A stretch of DNA of 64,000 bases from Treponema sp. (GTDB lineage: Bacteria; Spirochaetota; Spirochaetia; Treponematales; Treponemataceae). The notes under the pieces were generated by a model that saw nothing but the letters and a program-made list of their open reading frames with translations, searched no databases and was not told the origin of the DNA. The translations under genes were made by a program, and so were the position numbers. Positions 42,325 through 50,325 of the stretch are shown piece by piece. Positions within the stretch are counted from its first letter, which is position 1. The number at the start of each line of letters is the position of its first letter. The stretch is taken from positions 34,140-98,139 of the forward strand of contig JAAYNH010000104.1 of assembly GCA_012520945.1 (NCBI GenBank), written 5' to 3'.

Positions 42325-45039
42325 ATGAATAAGTTGAAAAATTTTTTTATCCTTTGGATTATATTTTTTATTGGAACATTTTCTTTTGCAAACGAAAATT
42401 TACATTATTATAAACTTGAAAATGGCTTAGATGTATATATTTTTGAAAATCACAATGCTCCTTTAGCATATATTGAAGTTGCACTAAAAGCCGGTGCCAT
42501 AAAACAAAATTTTGAAACAGCCGGACTTTTTCATTTATACGAACATATTATGTTCAAGGGAAATTCAAAATTTAAAAATGCAAAAGAAGTTCAACGTGCA
42601 TTGAACGACTTTGGAGTAGCAAACTGGAACGGTTCAACGGGCGATGAATTTGTAAATTATTATTTTACTTTACCGGCTGAACTTATAGAACAAGGCTTGG
42701 AATTTTGGGCATATGCAATTAAAGAACCTCTACTCGATGAAACAGAACTGGAAAAAGAAAAAAAAGTTGTTATCTCTGAAATTACAGGTAATTTATCTTC
42801 ACCAAACAAACAACTCAACGATGCAATTTTCAAAAATTTATTTCCAAAATCTCCTTGGCAACTTGATCCTGCTGGTTTTGAAAAAAACATACAAAATTGC
42901 ACAAAAGAAGATTTAATAAAAATTAAAGATAAATATTATGTAGCAAATAATGCGGCAATTTTTGTTGGTGGAGATGTTCAAAAAGATGAAGTAATTAAAT
43001 TAGTAAATAAATATTTTAGTAATTGGAAAAGTGCTTATGTTCCAAAACATACTGAACAAATAAGCAAACCTCTTGCAAGCGAAAAATTTTTAATTCAGCA
43101 AGACGCACAATTACCAGCGAACATGGCACAAGTAATGATGTTTTACCGCGGACCTGACAGTGAAAAAGATGTATATGCAACTTATGCCGCTGATATTTGG
43201 GGAAGTTTACTTGAAAATCCTAAAAATAAATTTTCTAAAAGAATATGCAATGATAAAAATTTTAAAATTCCAAGCACTGATTATTTTTCTGCTTGGTATT
43301 ATACAAAGTTATCAAGTGGGCGAATAAACTTTATGACAGTTTTTAATGAACCTGAAAAAAATTTGCTCAATAGAGTTTTAAAATTTTATAATAAAATTCA
43401 TAACAATGAAATTCCTAAAATAATAAAAAACAAAAAATATTTTTCAAAAAAAGAATTTGAAAATGTAAAACAAAAAATAAAAGATAAAAGACTTATTAGC
43501 ACAGAAACAGCAGAAGGTTTTTTAAGTGAATTGCGTTTTTGGTGGGCATCGGCACCGGAAAATTATTTTTTTACATATGAACAAAACTTGAACAAAGTTT
43601 CACATATAGATATTTCACAATTTTTACAAAAATATATTATAGAAAACTATCCGTTAATTGTTGTAAAAGTAAATCCGGAGATATTCAAACTATATGAATC
43701 ATCTTTTGCAAAATATGGATTTACTGAAATTACAAAAGACAATGCTTTTTATTGGAATGATGCACCACCTGCAGAAAATAATTTATTTAATGAAAATAAT
43801 AACAGCAAAGAAAAAGAAAATGAAATGGAAATTTTAAAACTAAAAAATGGTATTCCTTTTTATCTGAAAAAAAACACAACGAACTCAATACAAAATTTAC
43901 GTATCTTTGTTTTAGGTGGTGCAGTCAACACAGATAGCAATATTACAGGTATTGAAGATGCTTTATTTAAAATAATGAGCAAAGGTTCTAAAAAGTTTTC
44001 AAAAGAAAAAATTGAAAAAATTTTACATGACAAAAGTGCAAGCATTTCCGGTTATGGCAGAAGTGATTTTGCAACACTTCAAATGAATTGTCTTACTCAT
44101 CATTTTAATGATGTTTTTGAAATTTTTAGCGATTGTTTTTTAAATCCACGTTTTTCAAAAAGCGAATTTAAAATCTTACTTGATGATTATAAATTTGATT
44201 TAACAAGAAGTTCTGAAAATCCAAAATTACTCTTAGAAAAAATTGTTGCAAATAATATTTATAAAAATCATCCATACGCTAATACGAGCACACCAAATGA
44301 TTTTTCAATTAACAACATTACTATTGAAGAAATGAAAAATCACCATAAAAAAATTTTGAATGCATCACGAATATTCATTGTTGCAGTTGGAAACTTTGAA
44401 ACTGAAAAAATACTTTCTTTACTTAACCATAAATTTGGAAATATTTTAAATTATGATTTTAAATCAATTGAAATTCCTAAATTAATAATTGAAAAAAACA
44501 ACATTTTAGAAAAATGTGAAGCAAGCAACGGAACAGCTTTTAAGCAATTTATTTTTAATTTTCCTTCAATGCATGATACAGATTATCATGCAGCTTGTTT
44601 AGCAGCAACAATGTATGACGAAACTTTATTCAATATTGTTAGAGAAAAAAATGGAACTTGTTATTCTGTCGGAAACTCATACAAAGGTTCAAAAGTCTTG
44701 TACGGCTTATTATATGGAATTAATATAAATAACTTGACAAATTTTGACAAAAGTATTTTAGAAGCACAAAATGTTTTTAAAACAATGTCTGTAGAAGAAA
44801 TTGAAAAACGTTTGCCGGGTTTTAAAAACAGTTATACTACCTCAGAATATAAACTAACAGAAACAAACTCAGGTGTTGCCTCTCAAATAGCAACTAGTAT
44901 TTTATTTTTTGATGATGCTTTTGCCTTGGAAAAATTTGCACAAAAAAGAAATGCGGTCACTGCTCAAGAAATACAGGCCGCATTCAAAAAATATTGGATT
45001 GATAGCGACAAAGCTGAATTTACCGTAACTGGTTATTAA
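42325..45039 (+). CDS. M16-family zinc metalloprotease (insulinase/pitrilysin type), exported
   Basis: M16 proteases are zinc enzymes with inverted HxxEH motifs; here HLYEH lies in LFHLYEHIMFKGNSKF near residues 68-72 and the third ligand glutamate is expected near residue 145 (KKVVISEITGNLSS). The 904-residue product has a signal peptide (FFILWIIFFIGTFSFA) and repeats the M16 fold in its C-terminal half (LRIFVLGGAVNTDSN onward) without a zinc motif, as usual. It is probably periplasmic and degrades peptides. The stop overlaps the convergent lipoprotein gene by 4 nt. Lys/Asn-rich composition is ordinary for this genome. Confidence 0.92.
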   Translation: MNKLKNFFILWIIFFIGTFSFANENLHYYKLENGLDVYIFENHNAPLAYIEVALKAGAIKQNFETAGLFHLYEHIMFKGNSKFKNAKEVQRALNDFGVANWNGSTGDEFVNYYFTLPAELIEQGLEFWAYAIKEPLLDETELEKEKKVVISEITGNLSSPNKQLNDAIFKNLFPKSPWQLDPAGFEKNIQNCTKEDLIKIKDKYYVANNAAIFVGGDVQKDEVIKLVNKYFSNWKSAYVPKHTEQISKPLASEKFLIQQDAQLPANMAQVMMFYRGPDSEKDVYATYAADIWGSLLENPKNKFSKRICNDKNFKIPSTDYFSAWYYTKLSSGRINFMTVFNEPEKNLLNRVLKFYNKIHNNEIPKIIKNKKYFSKKEFENVKQKIKDKRLISTETAEGFLSELRFWWASAPENYFFTYEQNLNKVSHIDISQFLQKYIIENYPLIVVKVNPEIFKLYESSFAKYGFTEITKDNAFYWNDAPPAENNLFNENNNSKEKENEMEILKLKNGIPFYLKKNTTNSIQNLRIFVLGGAVNTDSNITGIEDALFKIMSKGSKKFSKEKIEKILHDKSASISGYGRSDFATLQMNCLTHHFNDVFEIFSDCFLNPRFSKSEFKILLDDYKFDLTRSSENPKLLLEKIVANNIYKNHPYANTSTPNDFSINNITIEEMKNHHKKILNASRIFIVAVGNFETEKILSLLNHKFGNILNYDFKSIEIPKLIIEKNNILEKCEASNGTAFKQFIFNFPSMHDTDYHAACLAATMYDETLFNIVREKNGTCYSVGNSYKGSKVLYGLLYGININNLTNFDKSILEAQNVFKTMSVEEIEKRLPGFKNSYTTSEYKLTETNSGVASQIATSILFFDDAFALEKFAQKRNAVTAQEIQAAFKKYWIDSDKAEFTVTGY

Positions 45040-46349
45040 GGTTCCTCTTCAATTTCTATTGGAATAATATTTTTGAATTTATATTTTACCGGATAATATG
45101 GTAAGTCCTCATATGCAGGACTACCTACTCCAGGTGCAAAAGCTACAAGTCCGGAAATCATTGTTTTAGCAGTATCCGAAATATCAATAATTTTTAAACT
45201 AGCTTCATCTTTCATACTTTCTGCATTTTCATTTGTGATTTCCGTATCATTATTAATCCAAATATACCACGAGTAATAACCACTACCTTCCTCTGTTACT
45301 TCATTCATTCTACGAATTGTAAATTTATTTGCTTTGTTAAAACCGGTAATATATTTAGACGCAACAGTAGCAGAAGAATTTTCTGTATATGTAAACTCAC
45401 CTATTTCTTTTTGTGCTTCTTTTGGATCACTATTTGCAACTTTTATAATTTTCCAATTTCCGTTAGTATCAATGCTGAATAAATAATATTTACGTGGATT
45501 ACCTGTTTTTTTTTCAAAGTCGGAACAAGCAAAAGCCACTCCGCCACCATAATTAAATGCACCCGTTTCTTTATTCATTTCAAAACTAAACTGACGAATA
45601 TCATCATTTGGCAAACCGTCAAAATCATCAACTAAAACTTTAAAGTCACAAGAATAATATTTTTTTGTGTTTGCCGTATAATAAATTTCATATTCTCCTT
45701 CCGTTTGCCAACCATCAATATATTCTGAAGGAGTAGCTTCAGCCGGCGTTTCATCATCATTCGGTAAAATCTCAACATACACTCTCATAGGCGTTTTTGA
45801 AAGATTTTCGTTAGCACCCGCTTTTGCCGCAAAAATTATATTTGATAAATTTTCTTCAACATAAGGTAAACTTGTCAAAAAATATTCAGAGGCAACATCG
45901 CCTTTTTCAATATTTGCATACAAATAAACATTATTGGAAATAATTTTTGCTGTAATAACATTTTTTGAACCGACGCCGGCATTTAATGTTATACCCGCTT
46001 GATTTTCTTTTTTTGTAGCGTCAACTATGGAACCATCAACATATTCATAAAGAGAATATTTTCCTTCGTTGGTAATATAAAAAGCACAATAATTTTTATA
46101 ATCCTTAAAATTAAATATGAAACCAAACGGCTCATCTTTATCCCCGCTTGTTTTTTGAAACTGAACATTTAACTCAGTTGCACTTGCATTTCCATGAGCT
46201 TTATATGTCCATGTTCCGTTTTTAATTGAACTGCTATTTAAAAGTAAAGCCTTCCAGTTTCCTGAAACTGCATTATCATCGGTAAAAAAACCGCAATTTG
46301 TAAAAAGGAAAAATAAATATATACCAAACAGAGATAAAAACTTCCTCAT
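45036..46349 (-). CDS. Hypothetical lipoprotein, beta-rich
   Basis: The 437-residue product has a lipoprotein signal (MRKFLSLFGIYLFFLFTNCG, cysteine at the lipobox). The body is acidic and Asn/Lys-rich with repeated aromatic-edged strands (NGTWTYKAHGNASATELNVQ, YYSWYIWINNDTE). It may have a jelly-roll or sugar-binding-like beta sandwich, but I recognise no family. The start at 46349 (GGAGG 5 nt upstream) is preferred to an in-frame extension upstream. Probable surface or periplasmic-face lipoprotein of unknown role, expressed divergently from the cysteine desulfurase gene. Confidence 0.75.
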   Translation of the reverse strand: MRKFLSLFGIYLFFLFTNCGFFTDDNAVSGNWKALLLNSSSIKNGTWTYKAHGNASATELNVQFQKTSGDKDEPFGFIFNFKDYKNYCAFYITNEGKYSLYEYVDGSIVDATKKENQAGITLNAGVGSKNVITAKIISNNVYLYANIEKGDVASEYFLTSLPYVEENLSNIIFAAKAGANENLSKTPMRVYVEILPNDDETPAEATPSEYIDGWQTEGEYEIYYTANTKKYYSCDFKVLVDDFDGLPNDDIRQFSFEMNKETGAFNYGGGVAFACSDFEKKTGNPRKYYLFSIDTNGNWKIIKVANSDPKEAQKEIGEFTYTENSSATVASKYITGFNKANKFTIRRMNEVTEEGSGYYSWYIWINNDTEITNENAESMKDEASLKIIDISDTAKTMISGLVAFAPGVGSPAYEDLPYYPVKYKFKNIIPIEIEEEP

Positions 46350-46446
46350 AAATACCTCCAATATCTTATCAGTTAATATCGACATTATTGTAGCATAAAA
46401 TCATAAAAAAAGCATTAAGAATCAGTAAAACTTTTCTTCAAATGAA

Positions 46447-46475
46447 TTGCTGAAAACATACAAATCTTTTATACT
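46447..46475 (+). promoter_or_regulatory. Promoter for leaderless cysteine desulfurase mRNA
   Basis: TTGCTG (46447-46452), 17 nt, TATACT (46470-46475), then 7 nt to the ATG at 46483. The predicted start of transcription falls on or next to the start codon and there is no ribosome site. This is the cleanest leaderless candidate in the window because both promoter boxes are well placed. Confidence 0.6.
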
Positions 46476-46482
46476 ATTCACC

Positions 46483-47652
46483 ATGAAATTTGTAAACGGT
46501 TATTTTGACTGGGCTTCTACATCTTTACCCGACAAAAAAATTTTAGAAAATGCATTAAAAAAATCTTTTGACTTTTCAGCGAATCCTTCAAGTGTTCACA
46601 AAAAAGGTATTGAAGCAAAAACACTTTTAAATAATTGCAGAATTCGATGTGCAAAAATTTTAGATGTCAAAGAAGATACTATTATTTTTACTTCAGGCGG
46701 AACGGAAAGTAATTGTATTCCGATTGTTTCTCTTTTACAACGACCGAGCAAAGGCTCAATTGTGATTAGTGCCATTGAACATCCGGCAATTCGTGAACAA
46801 GCAAATGCTATGAAAAATTCCGGTTGGCGTGTTAACATTGCAAAAGCAAATAAAGACGGAATCATTACTCCGGAAGCTGTTGTCAATGCTATGGATAAAG
46901 ATACCGCATTAGTTTGCGTAATGGCAGTGAATAATGAAACAGGTGCTATTCAACCTATTGAAGAAATTTCAAAAGCAATTTCCGAATCAAGCAATGGTCG
47001 CAAACGTCCAAAATTTCACGTTGATGCTGTTCAATCAATTGGGAAAACATTAATAAATTTAAATTATAACGGAATTGACACAGTTGCTATTAGTGCACAT
47101 AAACTTTACGGACCTCGTGGGGTTGGTATTTTATATATGAAAAATAAATTTGAGCCTTTTTTAAAAGGTGGCGGGCAAGAATATGGTCTTAGAAGTGGCA
47201 CTGAAAATATCTTTGGAATTTTAGCACTAACAGAATGTTTAGAAAAATATTGTAATAACGAATTTGTAAATGCGAATATAAAAAAAATGACTAATGTGTG
47301 TAACGATTTTATTAATGAAGTCTTAAAGATAAAAGGAACGAGCATTGTGCCACCATGCAGAGAAAAAATTGAAAACACAAATAGTTTTTTTTCTCCGTAT
47401 ATTTTACAAGTAGCTTTTCAAAACATTCCCGGCGAAGTAATGGTTCGTGCTCTTAGTGAAAAAGGTTTTTATATTTCAACAGGTTCTGCTTGTTCATCCA
47501 AAAAGCAATCCAGACCAATTTTACAAGCAATGCAAACACCTGCAGAAATTGCCTTAAACAGTGTACGTTTTTCTTTTTCTCAGGACACTACATTTGAACA
47601 AACTTCAGCCTTACTTGATGCATTAAAAAGTATTTGCTCATTGTTCAATTAA
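46483..47652 (+). CDS. Cysteine desulfurase (NifS/IscS family)
   Basis: The enzyme takes sulfur from cysteine with a pyridoxal phosphate cofactor and donates it to iron-sulfur cluster and thio-cofactor synthesis. The 389-residue product starts MKFVNGYFDWASTSLPD and has FHVDAVQSIGKT, the cofactor lysine in SAHKLYGPRGVGIL near 202-215 and the catalytic cysteine in STGSACSSKKQSRP near 333-346. The YFDWAATTP-type N-terminus suits the family. An upstream in-frame start lies across the promoter and is rejected. The 3' end overlaps the convergent ATPase gene by 15 nt. No iscU or sufBC lies nearby. Confidence 0.93.
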   Translation: MKFVNGYFDWASTSLPDKKILENALKKSFDFSANPSSVHKKGIEAKTLLNNCRIRCAKILDVKEDTIIFTSGGTESNCIPIVSLLQRPSKGSIVISAIEHPAIREQANAMKNSGWRVNIAKANKDGIITPEAVVNAMDKDTALVCVMAVNNETGAIQPIEEISKAISESSNGRKRPKFHVDAVQSIGKTLINLNYNGIDTVAISAHKLYGPRGVGILYMKNKFEPFLKGGGQEYGLRSGTENIFGILALTECLEKYCNNEFVNANIKKMTNVCNDFINEVLKIKGTSIVPPCREKIENTNSFFSPYILQVAFQNIPGEVMVRALSEKGFYISTGSACSSKKQSRPILQAMQTPAEIALNSVRFSFSQDTTFEQTSALLDALKSICSLFN

Positions 47653-48315
47653 TTTCATCTCTAATGCACGAACTTTTTCATTTGGATTTAAATATCTTTG
47701 TGCAACTGTATGTAAAATTTTATTTTCAATTATTTGGGTAATTTGCAAAGGACTGCCTTCCAAAACAATTATTTTATCTGCAATGGCAAATGCTTCTCTA
47801 ACATCATGTGTTACCATAATTACAGTACGTTTTTTTTCCGACATTAATTGTTCAAAAAGCTCCATTAATTTAATTTTTAATTTTAAATCCTGAGATTGAA
47901 ATGCTTCATCAAGCAAAAGTAAATCACTACTCAATGCAAAAGCTCTTGCCATAGCTACTCTTTGCTTTTCTCCACCGGAAAGATTTATGGGTATATCATC
48001 TGCCCTATTTAACAAACCTACTTTTTCAAGAAATGTTTTTGCGATATTTGTTACTTCTTTTTTTGAAAAATGATTTTCTAAGATAATTTCAATATTTTTT
48101 TGAATGGAAAACCACGGTAAAAGTCTTGGTTCTTGAAAAAGATATGAAATAGATTTTTTGTTTTGCATTTTTGCAATATGATTTAGTAACGTTGTTTTTC
48201 CAGTTCCTGACGGAGCAATTAGACAAGTTATTTTATCTTTTTCAAATAAAAGAGAAAAATTTTCAAAAAGTTTTTTTCCACCATAATGAATTGTTAAGTT
48301 TTCTATTTTTATCAT
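47638..48315 (-). CDS. ABC transporter ATP-binding protein (NitT/TauT-type)
   Basis: The 225-residue ATPase has Walker A APSGTGKTTLLNH near 33-45, the signature NLSGGEKQRVAMARAFAL, Walker B LLLLDEAFQSQDLKLK and a switch histidine in VTHDVREAF. It belongs to the group that energises uptake of nitrate, sulfonates, taurine or thiamine precursors. It overlaps the permease gene by 4 nt and is last in a binding protein-permease-ATPase operon. The substrate is not decidable from the sequence. Confidence 0.92.
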   Translation of the reverse strand: MIKIENLTIHYGGKKLFENFSLLFEKDKITCLIAPSGTGKTTLLNHIAKMQNKKSISYLFQEPRLLPWFSIQKNIEIILENHFSKKEVTNIAKTFLEKVGLLNRADDIPINLSGGEKQRVAMARAFALSSDLLLLDEAFQSQDLKLKIKLMELFEQLMSEKKRTVIMVTHDVREAFAIADKIIVLEGSPLQITQIIENKILHTVAQRYLNPNEKVRALEMKLIEQ

Positions 48316-49097
48316 TTCGTACTTTCCTTTTTTTTCTTTTTAAAAATTTGGGTAAAAAATTTTTCACAAATAAAAGATAAAAAAATAACAACAAAACTTA
48401 TAGCAAAAACTTCTGCAGTTTCTAAATGAACCTTAGCTGTATACATTGCCGTTCCAAGAGAAAATTTGGGTAAACATAAAACTTCAGAGGCAACAACAAC
48501 TTTCCAACTCAACGCAAAACTACTTATCATTCCGGAAAATAAATATGTTTTTATTGAAGGAATATAAATATATTTAATTTTTTGTTTTTTTGAAAAAGAA
48601 TAAACTTGTGACATTTGTAAAAGATTAGTGTCAATATTTTGAATTCCTGTTGCAATTGATGTTGTCATAACAGGCAGTGTCATTAAAACAGAAACAAAAA
48701 TTGGAACGGTATTTGTTGAAAACAAAAATAAAGCACAAAGAATAAAAGAAACTACAGGGGCTGCTTTTATTATACCAAGGGGAAAATCAAAAAGTTTTGA
48801 AAATGTTTTTGAAAAGCCACAGAGAGTACCTAGAAAAAGTGAAATAAAAAAAGAAAGAATAAAAGCATAAAGGCTTCTAAACATGGTTGCAAAAATTTGT
48901 AAATAAAAAGATTTTTTGCTAAAAAGATTTTTTAATGCAAAAAATACTTCAGTAGGTTTTGGCATGACAAAACTGGAATTTATAATTTTAGCTAAAACAG
49001 TCCAAAATAATATGATGCAAAAAAAAGAAATTATGCTTAAAAAAGGTGAAATGAATTTTGATTTATCTTTTATTTTAAAACATAATTTCTTTTGCAT
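48312..49097 (-). CDS. ABC transporter permease (NitT/TauT-type)
   Basis: The 261-residue membrane protein has about six hydrophobic helices and the family segment FVMPKPTEVFFALKNLF near residues 43-60. The loop that contacts the ATPase is likely near MSQVYSFSKKQKIKYIYIPS, equivalent to the EAA motif. It overlaps the ATPase gene by 4 nt and follows the binding-protein gene after 5 nt, so all three form one operon. Confidence 0.9.
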   Translation of the reverse strand: MQKKLCFKIKDKSKFISPFLSIISFFCIILFWTVLAKIINSSFVMPKPTEVFFALKNLFSKKSFYLQIFATMFRSLYAFILSFFISLFLGTLCGFSKTFSKLFDFPLGIIKAAPVVSFILCALFLFSTNTVPIFVSVLMTLPVMTTSIATGIQNIDTNLLQMSQVYSFSKKQKIKYIYIPSIKTYLFSGMISSFALSWKVVVASEVLCLPKFSLGTAMYTAKVHLETAEVFAISFVVIFLSFICEKFFTQIFKKKKKESTK

Positions 49098-49102
49098 ATT
49101 TT

Positions 49103-50095
49103 TTAAAAATTAAAATAAAAATCATCGGAAGGCAAAACTCCACCGATTGATTCAGGTGCAAAATTCATTAACACCTTAAAGAAATTTTCAATTTCACTTT
49201 TTGCTTCTTGAGCTGTTTTAAAAGCAAATGATGCATTTGGAATTACTTTATTTACAATTTGTGCTTGTAAACCAAGTCCGTGTTTTTCAACTAAAACTCC
49301 TGCTTCGACAGGATTTTTATTTACTAAACCTACAGACTGTGCACAACTTTGTAAATACATTTTTACTGTTGCAGGATATTTTTGGGCAAACTCTTTTCTA
49401 ACAACGACCATTGTCATAGGATACGAATCATAGCCTGAAATTTCTTTATAAATACTTTGCACATCAAATGCACGAACAATTCCTTGACCTTTTATTTGAG
49501 CAACAGTAGCGAACGGTTCAGGTACAAAAGCATATTCAACTTTACCGGAAATTAACGCTGCAGGAATTTCTGCATTTGAAATGGAAAAGTCCAATTTTGT
49601 ATCTTCTTTTTCCTCCCCTATTTTCATACCGTTATTTTCCAATATGTAACGAAGAATATATTCAGGTGTTGAGCCAAAACCTGCACTGTAAATTGTTTTG
49701 CCTTGTAAATCTTTCACTGTTTTTATTGTTGTGTCTTTTGTTACCAAATTTAACATACCCCAACCTATAACACCTGCACAAACAATTTCTCCGTTATTTT
49801 TGTTAAAAATTTTTGCTGCAACATTAGGAGGCAAAATTCCTATGTCGATTTCGCCCTTAAGCATTTTCGGTAAAAGTACGTCCGGCGTTGCACAAACTTC
49901 CATTGTTGAATCACCTTCAACAGCGGGCTTTTCTTCAAACAAATGCACAAGACCAATTCCGCTAGGTCCATTTAAAACCGCACCGTGTACAACAGGGGCA
50001 AACTGTTCTGTTTGTTTTTCTTTTTTGCATGAAACAAAAATGTTAATTAATAACAAAATTATCAATAAATAATAAACAATTTTTTTAAAATTCAT
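49103..50095 (-). CDS. ABC transporter substrate-binding lipoprotein (NMT1/THI5-like)
   Basis: The 330-residue product has a lipoprotein signal (YYLLIILLLINIFVSCKKEK) and a two-lobed binding-protein fold. Recognisable segments are GPSGIGLVHLFEEKP, the MLKGEIDIGILPPNVAAKI stretch that is typical of the NMT1/SsuA-like group, and KTIYSAGFGSTPEYILRYIL. Such proteins bind aromatic sulfonates, nitrate or pyrimidine thiamine precursors. A GAGGA ribosome site precedes the ATG. The upstream 230 nt are very AT-rich with no obvious riboswitch. Confidence 0.9.
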   Translation of the reverse strand: MNFKKIVYYLLIILLLINIFVSCKKEKQTEQFAPVVHGAVLNGPSGIGLVHLFEEKPAVEGDSTMEVCATPDVLLPKMLKGEIDIGILPPNVAAKIFNKNNGEIVCAGVIGWGMLNLVTKDTTIKTVKDLQGKTIYSAGFGSTPEYILRYILENNGMKIGEEKEDTKLDFSISNAEIPAALISGKVEYAFVPEPFATVAQIKGQGIVRAFDVQSIYKEISGYDSYPMTMVVVRKEFAQKYPATVKMYLQSCAQSVGLVNKNPVEAGVLVEKHGLGLQAQIVNKVIPNASFAFKTAQEAKSEIENFFKVLMNFAPESIGGVLPSDDFYFNF

Positions 50096-50272
50096 TTTCT
50101 TTCCTCATAAAATATAGATATACTTTAATATAACATTTAAAAAAAAATTAATCAAATCTTTATATATATTATTTAAGAAAAATTATTTTAAATAAAAAAT
50201 AACATAAATAATGAAAATATGCTAAAAAAATTCAAAAAATTAAAAGTTTTTATATTTTTTTATCGGTAATTC

Positions 50273-50301
50273 TTTACATAATAAGATTTTTTTACGATAA
50301 T
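50273..50301 (+). promoter_or_regulatory. Promoter of the ankyrin lipoprotein gene
   Basis: TTTACA (50273-50278), 17 nt, GATAAT (50296-50301). GGAG then lies 9 nt before the ATG at 50326. Confidence 0.6.
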
Positions 50302-50325
50302 ATATAAAGAATGGAGTTTGAATAT

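Noticed and set aside
50096..50272. Riboswitch or small RNA in the AT-rich gap between the ABC transporter and ankyrin genes
   Set aside because: I see only low-complexity A/T sequence with no stable stems or recognised aptamer features.
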